Shown in pieces: positions 6,682 through 15,763 of a DNA stretch of 18,275 nt. The notes beneath the pieces were generated by a model. That model made no database searches. It was not told the DNA's origin and saw only the letters and a list, made by a program, of their open reading frames with translations. The stretch is from positions 1-18,275 of the forward strand of contig JABMML010000030.1 in assembly GCA_013205585.1 (NCBI GenBank). Reading direction: 5' to 3'. The translations under genes and the position numbers were made by a program. The stretch is from Chitinophagaceae bacterium (GTDB lineage: Bacteria > Bacteroidota > Bacteroidia > Chitinophagales > Chitinophagaceae). The stretch's first letter is position 1; every line of letters begins with the position of its first letter.

Positions 6682-7917
6682 ATGCGCAACCCCTTGTTTC
6701 TAGTCATTCTCATCACTATATTGATTCTCATTGACTTTTACATCTATCATGTATTGAAGATCTTAATGCAGGGGGCATCTATTAGCACTAAGACCACAGT
6801 GGGCTTAATTTACTGGGCTTTGTGTATTATGAGTCTTGGTTCCTTTTTACTATTTCCTTATATCACGAACCCTTACTTTAAGCAGTATTTTTTCTCCATC
6901 GGTATGGGTTGGGTGCTGACCCAAATTTTTATGGTTTTATTCTTCCTAGTGGATGATTTAAGAAGAGGGGCTTTTTGGACAATGGGTCAGGCTGCATCCA
7001 TAGCGGGTGCAAAATTTATGAATACCGAAAACGGAATTCCAAGGTCTACATTTTTAAGTTGGATGGGAGTGGGTTTATCTTCCACTTTATTTTTTTCGCT
7101 TTTATATGGATTTGGTAATAAGTATAATTATAAGGTCATAAAAAAGAAAATTGTATTAAAAGGTTTGCCCAACGCTTTTAAAGGTTTTAAAATTATTCAT
7201 ATTAGCGATATTCATAGTGGTAGTTTAAAGGATAAAGCGGCAGTATTAAAAGGAATAGCATTAATTGAAAAGCAAAACGCTGATATCGTTTTATTTACAG
7301 GTGACTTAGTCAATGACCGTGCTACCGAGATGCAGGATTGGATGGATGTATTTGGTAAAATAAAAGCACCACATGGGGTATTTAGTACTTTAGGTAACCA
7401 CGATTATGGCGATTATGTAAAATGGGATACGGCCGAGGAGAAAAAGCAAAATTTAGAAGCACTTAAACAAGTGCACCATGATTTAGGATGGCGTTTATTA
7501 ATGAATGAGAATACGAGTATTCAAAAAAGTGGTGAAAGCATTAAAATAGTGGGCATAGAAAATTGGGGTGCGAAAGCGCGTTTTCCAAAATATGGTAAAA
7601 TGGATTTAGCCATGCAAGGCATAAGCGAGCAGGAAGTGGCCATATTATTAAGTCATGACCCAAGCCATTGGGAGGCAGAAGTTATTCCAAAATATTCAAG
7701 CGTTCAATTAACCTTATCGGGCCATACGCATGGTATGCAGTTTGGACTAGAGAACCCTTATTTTAAATGGAGCCCTGTGCAATGGGTATATAAGCAATGG
7801 GCAGGTATTTATGAAAATAAAGACCAACAATTATATGTTAACCGAGGCTTTGGGTTTTTAGGTTATCCGGGCAGGGTAGGTATTTTGCCAGAAATAACTT
7901 TAATTGAATTGTCTTAG
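6682..7917 (+). CDS. Membrane-anchored metallophosphoesterase
   Basis: The protein has four probable membrane segments (about 3-25, 37-59, 70-92 and 123-143) followed by a calcineurin-like phosphoesterase domain from about 168. The two-metal site is complete: HISDIH at 173-178 (Asp176, His178), TGDLV at 206-210 (Asp208), GNHD at 238-241 (Asn239, His240), SHDP at 324-327 (His325) and SGHTHG at 346-351 (His348, His350). This layout is that of the YkuE/YaeI-like group, some of which hydrolyse phospholipids or UDP-diacylglucosamine, but the substrate here cannot be told. The domain should face one side of the inner membrane. Length 411 aa. The gene is transcribed alone, divergent from parA; the next gene on the strand begins 111 bases later. 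Confidence 0.9.
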   Translation: MRNPLFLVILITILILIDFYIYHVLKILMQGASISTKTTVGLIYWALCIMSLGSFLLFPYITNPYFKQYFFSIGMGWVLTQIFMVLFFLVDDLRRGAFWTMGQAASIAGAKFMNTENGIPRSTFLSWMGVGLSSTLFFSLLYGFGNKYNYKVIKKKIVLKGLPNAFKGFKIIHISDIHSGSLKDKAAVLKGIALIEKQNADIVLFTGDLVNDRATEMQDWMDVFGKIKAPHGVFSTLGNHDYGDYVKWDTAEEKKQNLEALKQVHHDLGWRLLMNENTSIQKSGESIKIVGIENWGAKARFPKYGKMDLAMQGISEQEVAILLSHDPSHWEAEVIPKYSSVQLTLSGHTHGMQFGLENPYFKWSPVQWVYKQWAGIYENKDQQLYVNRGFGFLGYPGRVGILPEITLIELS

Positions 7918-7970
7918 TTATAAGATTTAATTTTACACTACAGTTCATTTACAGGTCATATTGTAGATAT

Positions 7971-7988
7971 CTATAGAAATTTCTATAG
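7971..7988. promoter_or_regulatory. Perfect 18-bp palindrome, candidate operator
   Basis: CTATAGAAATTTCTATAG is identical to its reverse complement. A second perfect 10-bp palindrome, TAGATATCTA at 7964-7973, overlaps its left end. The pair lies 40 bases before the likely start of the outer-membrane protein gene (8029) and 53 after the phosphoesterase stop. Such symmetry fits a dimeric repressor or activator site. As RNA it could form only a short hairpin, and the T run (7995-8000) follows after a 6-base gap, so a terminator is less likely. Confidence 0.45.
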
Positions 7989-8028
7989 TAGATGTTTTTT
8001 AATATAAATGAAATTTAAAATAAATAAT

Positions 8029-8637
8029 ATGAAAAAAATAGTCTTTTTTTTAATGAGCATGATAGTATTAAATGCTCAAGCGCAAAATAAATTTGCTTTA
8101 GGTATAAAGTTGGGACAAAATTTTTCGAGTGTAAATAATGTAAATGTGGATCGCAATGCAGCTTCCTTTCATGTAGGCGCTGCAGCTCAAATTGGCATAG
8201 GCTCTTCCTTTAGTATTGCCCCTGAAGTAATATTAACGCAAACTAAATTAGAGTCAAATCCTAGTGTATTAGAATTATTGGGTAATAGTGCATTGAAACC
8301 TGAGACCTATCATTTGAATTATTTAGCCATTCCTGTGCTGGCGCAGTACAAAGTTTTTAAAAGTTTTATTATTCAAGCAGGCCCTCAGTATAGTATTTTA
8401 CTAGATCAAAAAAAAGATGGCAAAGAAGCTGCCAGACTAGCTTTCAATACTGGTGAATTTGCAATTGTGGGAGGTGCAAAACTGGACATGAATGGGTTCT
8501 TTGTATATGGCAGGTACGTTATTGGTATGAATAATATTCGCTCTGCTGATGAACTCTCTTCTAATTTAGGCGACCAATCTACTTGGAAAACACGTCAATG
8601 GCAGTTAGGTGTTGGCTTTAGTATATTTAACTTTTAG
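8029..8637 (+). CDS. Secreted outer-membrane beta-barrel protein (OmpA-like/PorT type), 202 aa
   Basis: The signal peptide MKKIVFFLMSMIVLNAQAQ (1-19) is followed by a mature protein with clear strand pairs: FALGIKLGQNFSSV, SFHVGAAAQIGIG, FSIAPEVILTQTKL, YLAIPVLAQYKV, SFIIQAGPQYSILL, FAIVGGAKLDMNGFFVYGRYVIG and QWQLGVGFSIFNF. This is the pattern of the Bacteroidota outer-membrane beta-barrel families (PF13568/PF13505 type), with the customary 'YLxIPvlxxYK' stretch in the middle. It ends in Phe, as expected for barrel assembly. I place the start at 8029. The ATG at 8008 would add seven residues (MKFKINN) ahead of the signal peptide. No Shine-Dalgarno sequence is seen. The specific cargo or function is unknown. 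It converges on the DUF4954 gene. Confidence 0.85.
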   Translation: MKKIVFFLMSMIVLNAQAQNKFALGIKLGQNFSSVNNVNVDRNAASFHVGAAAQIGIGSSFSIAPEVILTQTKLESNPSVLELLGNSALKPETYHLNYLAIPVLAQYKVFKSFIIQAGPQYSILLDQKKDGKEAARLAFNTGEFAIVGGAKLDMNGFFVYGRYVIGMNNIRSADELSSNLGDQSTWKTRQWQLGVGFSIFNF

Positions 8638-8666
8638 TAATTCAACTTTTAGTTATTTACTTTTAA

Positions 8667-10895
8667 TTATTTAGACCTCAGGCTTTCTTTTATCGCTGCA
8701 ATATTTGAACTAATGGCCTTCAATGCTAAATTTTGTTCTTTAATAAAACCATTGTCTTTTAAATCGCCTACTACTGCTAACATCTCGGCTTCGTTTTCAT
8801 AAACTATTTTTCTAAAAGGGTTACTATAATCTTTGGCCCTTGTTTTTTCAATACGTGCAGTGACATCGGTTTTTATGTCAAGGTAGCTATCTAACCAACT
8901 ATTCAATTGTTTATTTGTAAGCGTAGATAGTTTTCTTTCTGTAATAAGTTCAAGTACTACTAAAGCATGATTTCTTTTTTTAGAGGTATAAGTAGTAGAA
9001 GCAGCTTCGTAAAATTGATGTACTTTATCCCAACTATCAATACTACCTGTTTTAATTTTAGTTAGCAAGGTAGTTACAGTTTTTTGCGGCATTAATTGAC
9101 CTCCTACATTTACCCATGCCAATTCAGCGGTATTCGGTTTTACTATTTTTAAAAGCGTTAAAATGCTTTGGCCAGTTTTCTTCCCAGTAGACTTACTATT
9201 AATGTTATCCAACAATGCTTCCATGCCATACATGAAAATCATTTTTTCAAAAATAGAGTAGGCCTCATAAGTTTTAATAAACCTTGTTTTGCGTTTACTA
9301 TTTTCAATATCGTCTACAAAAACAGATAGCGCATCTATTTCTTTTTTAGTTTTAGTAGTAAGTAAGTTATGGCCAAATGCTATTAATTTTTCAGTAGGTA
9401 AGTCTACCGATTTTTTTGTGCTATGTAAATAAGCTTTCGCTACTGCCGCCGCCATTATTTTTCTAGCATTCAAGAGTTCATTAACGGAATCTGGTGCTAA
9501 ATAATTGTATTCAAAAATAGGGGTCTTATCTGTTCTCTTGTCTCTATCAATATATTTCCAAGCATTTCTAGCCAAGGCATAAAAATTATACAAAAACCAA
9601 TAGCCCGGCATAATAATTAATTCATCTTTAAGCGTGTCGTTACTAATAAGCGAAAAGGGAATTGGCATATTTAATTCATAGTTATAATCGCCTTTGTTAA
9701 GTAAGGCAAAACTGGCAAATACAGAATTATGTTTTACGCTAACACATAAGCCTGGCCAAAAGCCTCTTCCCATAATCACTTCTCCATCGGCGCCACGACT
9801 ATTGTGGTTAGATCCAAGCGTAGCACCTGCTGCTATATTGCTTTGTCCCATAACAAGGGCTGCACATAAAAAAGAATTATTGTGGTGTTGCTCGTGTGCT
9901 GGAAAAATTAGTGAGTTCAATACCTCGCAACAAGAAATAGTGGCATTAGGTCCTAAGAAGGAGTTAATTAATCGGGCACCATATTTTAATTGAGAGTGGT
10001 CTGATAAAATAAAACGCACAGCTTTAATGCCATAGAATATTCTACAACCAAAGCCAATAATACCATTTACTAGTTCGCAACCTTCCCCAATTTGTGTGCT
10101 TGCTTCAGTAGAAGAATTGATGGTTACATTTTTAATTTTATTAGCCCCTTTTAAATAAGCGTCTGTACCAATCCATACATCCTTGATAATCTTACAATTT
10201 TTTATCACTGTACGGTCGCCTACCTTTCCATAGTAACCCAATTTGTTATCAAAACGCTTTTCAGTTAATTCTTTAAACTTTTTTTGTAAAACGGCATCCT
10301 GTCTATTGCGTGTCCATAAATAAGCATCTCCAGAAGTCATGCCATTAAAAGGCATTACTTTTCTACCTGTGTTTTCGTTGCAAATCTCCATCCATATTCT
10401 AACCGATTCGTCTTCCCCTTTTTTAATAATACCATTGCCAAATTTAGAGTGGTTAGTAGTCACTATTTCGTTCACATTGGTAATAATAACATCGTTGCCT
10501 ATAATATAATGGGACATATAGTTCACATTATGTATGGCTACATTATTACCAAGGTCGCAACTGATAATGGTTGAATTGTAAATGCCCACGGGTACTACCA
10601 GGTCACTAAATATTAAACAATTGGCTTCTAGTTTTCCAATTCTTACTAAACCAAAGAAGGAACAATTTTTAACAAGCTCTGGACTAAAGGCATCGGAAAC
10701 TAATATATCATTCCAGTTATCGCTTGAATTTCTATTTCGAACTAACTGCTCAATTTCTAATGCAGATAGGTGGCGGTATTTAATACCGCTTCTATTTTGT
10801 TGATTACGTAAATAGTATTCGTCCTTGCCCTTAGGAAGCTCTTTTATAAAACCATAGCCCAATTGGTTCACGGGCATTTTCTTAATATTATTCAT
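8667..10895 (-). CDS. DUF4954 protein with hexapeptide-like (left-handed beta-helix) repeats, 742 aa
   Basis: This large cytoplasmic protein has no signal peptide. Two stretches, about 75-155 and 222-400, show loose hexapeptide repeats of the left-handed beta-helix type, such as VGDRTVIKNCKIIKDVWIGTD and IGEGCELVNGIIGFGCRI, as found in sugar-nucleotide acyltransferases and pyrophosphorylases. Between and after them are conserved-looking polar motifs: AHEQHHNN at 333-340 and LGSNHNSRGADGE at 360-372, likely a catalytic or metal-binding site. From about 425 the protein is mostly helical. I recognise it as the Bacteroidota family DUF4954, sometimes annotated as related to UDP-GlcNAc pyrophosphorylase. 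It is last in the glmS series, 27 bases after the amidase gene, which fits a role in amino-sugar or nucleotide-sugar metabolism, but no reaction can be assigned. The start could also be Met7. Confidence 0.8.
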   Translation of the reverse strand: MNNIKKMPVNQLGYGFIKELPKGKDEYYLRNQQNRSGIKYRHLSALEIEQLVRNRNSSDNWNDILVSDAFSPELVKNCSFFGLVRIGKLEANCLIFSDLVVPVGIYNSTIISCDLGNNVAIHNVNYMSHYIIGNDVIITNVNEIVTTNHSKFGNGIIKKGEDESVRIWMEICNENTGRKVMPFNGMTSGDAYLWTRNRQDAVLQKKFKELTEKRFDNKLGYYGKVGDRTVIKNCKIIKDVWIGTDAYLKGANKIKNVTINSSTEASTQIGEGCELVNGIIGFGCRIFYGIKAVRFILSDHSQLKYGARLINSFLGPNATISCCEVLNSLIFPAHEQHHNNSFLCAALVMGQSNIAAGATLGSNHNSRGADGEVIMGRGFWPGLCVSVKHNSVFASFALLNKGDYNYELNMPIPFSLISNDTLKDELIIMPGYWFLYNFYALARNAWKYIDRDKRTDKTPIFEYNYLAPDSVNELLNARKIMAAAVAKAYLHSTKKSVDLPTEKLIAFGHNLLTTKTKKEIDALSVFVDDIENSKRKTRFIKTYEAYSIFEKMIFMYGMEALLDNINSKSTGKKTGQSILTLLKIVKPNTAELAWVNVGGQLMPQKTVTTLLTKIKTGSIDSWDKVHQFYEAASTTYTSKKRNHALVVLELITERKLSTLTNKQLNSWLDSYLDIKTDVTARIEKTRAKDYSNPFRKIVYENEAEMLAVVGDLKDNGFIKEQNLALKAISSNIAAIKESLRSK

Positions 10896-10922
10896 TAGTA
10901 CAGTTTAATTCAATAGATCGGT

Positions 10923-12578
10923 TTATTTAAAAAGAGCTGGATGCGTTTCGTCCCAGTTGGTTACTTTTTGATAAGCCTGTGCAATAGATAATATAGTAGC
11001 CTCATCATATAAATTGCCCACAAAACTTATACCAGTGGGTAAATTTAATTTTTTATCAAAGCCAGTAGGTACACATACTACCGGGTTGCCTGTTAAATTG
11101 GTAATAGCCGATTGATTGCCATCGCCTCTTGAAGGGCAAATAATAACATCATACTGCTGCATTACTTCATTTACTTTTTGCATAAGCGTATAACGATGTC
11201 TTTGTGCATTAATATATTCTACTGCAGGCACAAAGCGGGCTGTTCTAAAAGAGTTTGGCCAATCGTTTTTAGTTTGTCTGGTAAGTGCATCATCAATATT
11301 CATTCTTGTCATTTCGTCAAATTGTGCAGCACATTCTGCGCCAATGACTACATCCATGATATTGAAATTGTATACCCCGCTATCTGGAAAATTAACTGGA
11401 ATTAATTGCACGCCTAATTTTCTAAATTCTTCTAATACTTTAAATTCATTTCTAGAAGTATCCTTTATTTTATCAAAATAATTTTTAGCGTACCCAATTT
11501 TTAATTTTTTGATGTCTTTGTTGGGTGTATAATTAAATGGCATATTTACTGCACTGCCATCCTTACCATCAGTGCCATGAATATAATTAAACACAATGGC
11601 TGCATCTGCAGCAGAGCGGCAAATAGGCCCCACTTTATCTAGGCTATAACTTAAGGCCATCGCTCCTGAACGGCTAATACTGCCGAATGTAGGTCTTAAA
11701 CCAGTGGCCCCGCAAGTAGTAGAAGGAGATACGATACTGCCCCAAGTTTCAGTACCAATGGCAAAGGGCACTAAGCCTGCTACTGTTGCAGAAGTAGAAC
11801 CAGCGGATGAACCAGATGATCCATAATTTAAATTCCAAGGATTTTTTGTTCTTCCACCAAACCAATAATCGCCCATGGCTAAAGCGCCTAAAGTAAATTT
11901 AGCTACGAGTACGGCCCCTGCTTCTTTTAGTTTAGTATATACAAAGGCATCTTCGTCAATTGTTTGATTTTGATAAGGTGCGGCACCCCAAGTAGTCTTG
12001 GTGCCTTTTACAGCGAATAAATCTTTTAAGCCATAAGGTATACCATGTAGTATACCTCTGTATTTTCCTTGGGCTAATTCTGCATCTGCTTTTTTAGCTT
12101 GCGCGTAAGCTATCTCTTCTTGTATATTAATTACACATTGTAAAGTGTCTCCCCATTTTTTAATTCTATCAATAAAAAATTGAGTAAGGACTAGGGAGCT
12201 CATTTTTTTATTTTTAATTAAAGAGGCTAATTGTTCAAGGGTATAAAATGCTAAATCATTTTTATTAGTAGGTAATTGTACTGTATTATCTAATTTCCAA
12301 GCAATGGGTTTTTGAACTGTATTAAAATGCATACCAGGAACTACTGGTGTTTGCCACATACTTAATGGTACGCTATTGGCTAAAGGCAAATTATGCATTG
12401 CCTTATAATTCGCTAAATTGTCAATGACATCAGAATATAAAGTATCTATTTCCTTGGTGGTAAAACTAATATCATACAGTTTGGCACTGCTTACTAAGTC
12501 CGTTTTTTGAATCGTGCTGTCTTGTGCTGAAACAAAAAGAGTAAGAGATAATAGGAAGGGTGTAAATAGGATGCGCAT
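10923..12578 (-). CDS. Secreted amidase (amidase-signature family)
   Basis: Amidase-signature enzymes hydrolyse carboxamides through a Ser-cisSer-Lys triad. From the chosen start, residues 1-19 (MRILFTPFLLSLTLFVSAQ) are a signal peptide, so the enzyme acts in the periplasm or outside. The triad is complete: Lys185 in PYGLKDLF, cis-Ser257 in GSSGSSAG, and nucleophile Ser281 in GTETWGSIVSPS, with the 24-residue gap between the two serines seen in fatty acid amide hydrolase. The usual GG before the nucleophile reads WG. An N-terminal extension of about 100 residues precedes the catalytic domain. I start at 12578 because a -7 element (12600-12607) abuts the ATG ending at 12599, which would therefore lie at or before the transcript start. 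Length 551 aa. GatA is unlikely given the export signal. Substrate unknown. Confidence 0.9.
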   Translation of the reverse strand: MRILFTPFLLSLTLFVSAQDSTIQKTDLVSSAKLYDISFTTKEIDTLYSDVIDNLANYKAMHNLPLANSVPLSMWQTPVVPGMHFNTVQKPIAWKLDNTVQLPTNKNDLAFYTLEQLASLIKNKKMSSLVLTQFFIDRIKKWGDTLQCVINIQEEIAYAQAKKADAELAQGKYRGILHGIPYGLKDLFAVKGTKTTWGAAPYQNQTIDEDAFVYTKLKEAGAVLVAKFTLGALAMGDYWFGGRTKNPWNLNYGSSGSSAGSTSATVAGLVPFAIGTETWGSIVSPSTTCGATGLRPTFGSISRSGAMALSYSLDKVGPICRSAADAAIVFNYIHGTDGKDGSAVNMPFNYTPNKDIKKLKIGYAKNYFDKIKDTSRNEFKVLEEFRKLGVQLIPVNFPDSGVYNFNIMDVVIGAECAAQFDEMTRMNIDDALTRQTKNDWPNSFRTARFVPAVEYINAQRHRYTLMQKVNEVMQQYDVIICPSRGDGNQSAITNLTGNPVVCVPTGFDKKLNLPTGISFVGNLYDEATILSIAQAYQKVTNWDETHPALFK

Positions 12579-12599
12579 AAATAACTTATTTAATTGCAT

Positions 12600-12607
12600 C
12601 AAAGATA
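12600..12607 (-). promoter_or_regulatory. -7 element in front of the amidase gene
   Basis: On the minus strand this is TATCTTTG, a perfect TAnnTTTG match. It falls between the helicase stop and the first possible amidase ATG. Transcription would begin near 12595, which leaves the ATG ending at 12578 as the first usable start. A -33 TTG is not clear. Confidence 0.45.
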
Positions 12608-12610
12608 ATA

Positions 12611-13840
12611 TTACCTATTTGGTTTTGGGCGACTAAAGCGTCTTTTTTGCCCAGAGTTGCCTCTTCCTTGTTGTTTAGCCTCTTTAATAGGATTAAAGTT
12701 GGTCATCGGGAAGGGGTGGTTTTCAATAACGGGTACTTTTTTGGCAATTAGCTTTTCAATATCTTTTAAAAAGGCTCTTTCTTCCGCATCACAGAATGAA
12801 ATGGCTGTTCCACCTGCGCCAGCACGACCTGTTCTTCCAATACGGTGCACATAGGTTTCTGGAATATTCGGAATTTCATAATTCACTACATAGGCTAGTT
12901 CGTCTACATCAATGCCTCTAGCTGCAATATCGGTAGCTACTAAAACGCGCGTAGTTTGTGCTTTAAAATTCGTTAAAGCCCTTTGTCTTGCATTCTGCGC
13001 TTTATTACCATGAATGGCTTCTGCTTTAATATTATTTTTTAAAAGTAGGTTTACTACTTTGTCAGCTCCATGTTTAGTTCTTGTAAAAACCAAGGCAGTT
13101 TTAATAGCCGTGTTTTTTAGAATTTCAATAAGCAAAGCATTTTTATTTACTTTATCTACAAAGTAAACCGATTGTACAATAATGTCAACGGTGGAGGAAA
13201 CAGGCGTTACGCTCACTTTTAAGGGATGAAATAAAATAGTATTCGCTAAACTTACAATTTCTGGAGGCATGGTAGCGGAGAAAAAAAGCGATTGTCTTTT
13301 CTTAGGAAGTACTGCTAATAGTTTTTTGACATCATGCACAAATCCCATATCTAACATTCTATCTGCTTCATCTAGTACAAATATTTCTACTTCTCTAATA
13401 TTTAAATACCCTTGGTTCATTAAGTCTAGTAATCGACCCGGTGTTGCAATGACTACATCTACTCCATTTTTTAATGCTGTTACTTGTGGGCCTTGCCCAA
13501 CGCCTCCAAAAATAACGGTACAATTTAAACCTATATGTCTTCCGTATGCATTAAAGCTTTCTCCAATTTGTATGGCTAGTTCTCTTGTAGGCGTTACAAT
13601 TAAACTTCTAATTTTTTTTCTTCTCTCCTGTGTTTTGCTTTTAACTAATAATTGTAAAATAGGCAGTGTAAAAGCAGCAGTTTTGCCTGTGCCTGTTTGG
13701 GCGCAACCTAATAAGTCCTTGCCTTCTAAGACAATGGGTATAGATTCGGCTTGAATGGGCGTGGGGGTTGTATAACCTTCTTCTTGAATGGCTTTTAATA
13801 GTGGCTCTATAAGACCTAGGGTCTGAAAATTTGTGTTCAT
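12611..13840 (-). CDS. DEAD-box RNA helicase (RhlE-like)
   Basis: This is an ATP-dependent RNA helicase, expected to remodel mRNA or ribosomal precursors. All the motifs are present: the Q motif at about 22-30 (GYTTPTPIQ), AQTGTGKT at 47-54, PTREL at 84-88, TPGR at 133-136, DEAD at 157-160, SAT at 188-190, [10 protein letters not shown] at 303-312 and [10 protein letters not shown] at 332-341. The C-terminal tail from about 385 is short and basic ([17 protein letters not shown]), as in RhlE-type proteins that use it to hold RNA. Length 409 aa from the ATG ending at 13840; an upstream TTG codon at 13852 is rejected because it overlaps the promoter-like element at 13849-13856. It follows glmS by 22 bases. 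Confidence 0.95.
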   Translation of the reverse strand: MNTNFQTLGLIEPLLKAIQEEGYTTPTPIQAESIPIVLEGKDLLGCAQTGTGKTAAFTLPILQLLVKSKTQERRKKIRSLIVTPTRELAIQIGESFNAYGRHIGLNCTVIFGGVGQGPQVTALKNGVDVVIATPGRLLDLMNQGYLNIREVEIFVLDEADRMLDMGFVHDVKKLLAVLPKKRQSLFFSATMPPEIVSLANTILFHPLKVSVTPVSSTVDIIVQSVYFVDKVNKNALLIEILKNTAIKTALVFTRTKHGADKVVNLLLKNNIKAEAIHGNKAQNARQRALTNFKAQTTRVLVATDIAARGIDVDELAYVVNYEIPNIPETYVHRIGRTGRAGAGGTAISFCDAEERAFLKDIEKLIAKKVPVIENHPFPMTNFNPIKEAKQQGRGNSGQKRRFSRPKPNR

Positions 13841-13848
13841 AATAGGCT

Positions 13849-13856
13849 GCAAGGTA
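13849..13856 (-). promoter_or_regulatory. Variant -7 element (TACCTTGC) before the helicase gene
   Basis: On the minus strand TACCTTGC lies 8 bases before the helicase ATG. It is like TACCTTTGC, a form of the TAnnTTTG element, with one T missing. The same eight bases precede mgtE. If used, the transcript would have almost no leader. Confidence 0.3.
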
Positions 13857-13862
13857 GTGCAA

Positions 13863-15701
13863 TTATTCCACGGTTACACTTTTGGCAAGATTACGAGGCT
13901 TGTCTACATCAATACCTTTGGCAATACCTACATAATAACTTAAAAGTTGCAAAGGTATAACACTTAATAAGGGGGCAATGACTTCGTCAATTTCAGGAAC
14001 AAACATAATATTATCTGCCATGGTAGGTAGCACTTGGTCTCCTACACTAGCCACTGCAATAATTTGTCCTTTTCTTGCTTTTATTTCTTGGATATTAGAC
14101 ACTACTTTATCATAGTACATATCCTTGGTGGCAACAAATACTACAGGTAAGTTTTCATCTACTAAAGCAATGGGGCCATGTTTCATTTCTGCTGCAGGAT
14201 AACCTTCCGCATGGATATAAGTAATCTCTTTTAATTTTAAAGCACCTTCTAGTGCAATCGGAAAATTATAACCTCTACCTAAATATAAAAAGTCTTTAGC
14301 GTCTTTAAATTTCAAGGCAATTTTTTCAATTACAGAAGTGTCGGCTAATATTTCTTTTACTTTTTCTGGAACCGATGCTAATTCATTTACTAAGTGCACA
14401 TATCTTTCTTCGGTAATACTTGATTTTGATTTCGCCATTTTAAGTGCCATCATAGCAATTACCGTTAATTGACCCGTAAAGGCCTTTGTACTAGCCACGC
14501 CAATCTCAGGCCCAGCATGTGTATAGGCACCCGCATTACTTAATCTAGCAATACTACTACCTACTGCATTTACAATACCGAATATAAAGGCGCCTTTTTC
14601 TTTGGCACTTTCTAAAGCCACCAGTGTATCTGCGGTTTCACCACTTTGTGAAATAGCAATAATAACATCGCCTGCATGTATCACGGGATTACGGTATCTA
14701 AATTCAGAAGCATATTCCACTTCCACGGGAATGCGACATAATTCTTCTATTAAATATTCTGCATACAAGCCCGCATGCCAGCTAGTACCACAGGCTACAA
14801 TAATAATACGAGAGGCCTTTGTCAATGCTTCTATATTATTGTCCACTCCAGCCATTACAATTTCTAATTGCTCATGTAAAAGCCTACCTCTTAAACAATC
14901 ATAGATAGTATCGGGTTGTTCGAAAATTTCTTTCAACATGAAATGTTCATAGCCTCCTTTTTCAATAGCTGCTAATTCCATATCTAATTTTTGAATAAAA
15001 GGAGTTTGTTTTTCGTTGCCTAAATTTTTTAAGATAAGTTCATCTTTTCTAACAATGGCAATTTCATAATCATTTACATACACTACTTCTTTGGTGTATT
15101 CTATAATAGGAGAGGCGTCGCTTGCTAAATAATGTGCCTCTTTCCCTATACCAATAACCAAAGGACTTCCTTTTCTAGCAGCAATAATAGTTTCAGGATC
15201 GTCTTGATCAATTAATAAAATACAGTAAGCACCCACAATTCTTTTTAAAGCAATCCTTAAAGCTTCTTCTAAATCACATTTATTATTGTCTTGAATATCT
15301 TGAATAAAATTTAATAAGACTTCTGTATCGGTATCGCTTTTAAAACTATAGCCCTTTAATATCAATTCTTTTTTAATGGGTGCATAGTTTTCAATAATAC
15401 CATTGTGTAACATGGCCAAGCGTCCGTTATTAGATAAATGGGGATGCGCATTTCTATCTGAAGGCTCACCATGTGTAGCCCAACGTGTATGGCCAATAGC
15501 AATATGTGAATGCATATTTTTACCAAGTACGGCTTCTTCTAATTCAGCAACCTTTCCTTTTTTCTTATGCACCTGTAATTTTCCATCTTGGATAATGGCC
15601 ACACCAGTGCTATCGTAACCACGGTATTCTAAGCGTCTTAAACCTTTAATAACGATGGGGTATGCCTCCGCTTTTCCTATATATCCTACTATGCCACACA
15701 T
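13863..15701 (-). CDS. glmS: Glutamine-fructose-6-phosphate aminotransferase (isomerising)
   Basis: GlmS converts fructose-6-phosphate and glutamine to glucosamine-6-phosphate, the entry to UDP-GlcNAc for peptidoglycan and lipopolysaccharide. The 612 residues match the usual length. The N-terminal glutaminase domain begins [10 protein letters not shown] with the nucleophile Cys2 and contains EYRGYDS at 25-31, [10 protein letters not shown] at 72-81 and HNGIIENY at 99-106. Two SIS sugar-isomerase domains follow (about 290-430 and 465-600) with CGTSWHA at 304-310, SQSGETADT at 351-359 and [10 protein letters not shown] in the second. The C-terminus LAKSVTVE is the conserved tail that closes the active site. 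It begins a four-gene minus-strand series and is divergent from the GNAT gene by 62 bases, too short for a glmS ribozyme. Confidence 0.97.
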   Translation of the reverse strand: MCGIVGYIGKAEAYPIVIKGLRRLEYRGYDSTGVAIIQDGKLQVHKKKGKVAELEEAVLGKNMHSHIAIGHTRWATHGEPSDRNAHPHLSNNGRLAMLHNGIIENYAPIKKELILKGYSFKSDTDTEVLLNFIQDIQDNNKCDLEEALRIALKRIVGAYCILLIDQDDPETIIAARKGSPLVIGIGKEAHYLASDASPIIEYTKEVVYVNDYEIAIVRKDELILKNLGNEKQTPFIQKLDMELAAIEKGGYEHFMLKEIFEQPDTIYDCLRGRLLHEQLEIVMAGVDNNIEALTKASRIIIVACGTSWHAGLYAEYLIEELCRIPVEVEYASEFRYRNPVIHAGDVIIAISQSGETADTLVALESAKEKGAFIFGIVNAVGSSIARLSNAGAYTHAGPEIGVASTKAFTGQLTVIAMMALKMAKSKSSITEERYVHLVNELASVPEKVKEILADTSVIEKIALKFKDAKDFLYLGRGYNFPIALEGALKLKEITYIHAEGYPAAEMKHGPIALVDENLPVVFVATKDMYYDKVVSNIQEIKARKGQIIAVASVGDQVLPTMADNIMFVPEIDEVIAPLLSVIPLQLLSYYVGIAKGIDVDKPRNLAKSVTVE

Positions 15702-15763
15702 ATATTAATAATTTGGGTAATTGTTCAAAATTTATGCGAAATTAGACTTTAAATATTTAATGG

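Noticed and set aside
8629..8653. Direct repeat AACTTTTAGT at the end of the outer-membrane protein gene
   Set aside because: Two copies of 10 AT-rich bases, 15 apart, one containing the stop codon. Most likely chance or slippage; no wider array.
13269..13754. 161-codon open frame on the plus strand
   Set aside because: It is wholly antisense to the helicase gene, whose motifs are complete. Its protein has no family features.
13641..13862. 73-codon minus-strand frame overlapping the helicase start
   Set aside because: It is another frame of the helicase N-terminus, rich in Arg and His, with no recognisable pattern.
15702..15763. glmS ribozyme leader
   Set aside because: The 62-base gap is too short and the sequence is plain AT-rich DNA without the needed stems.
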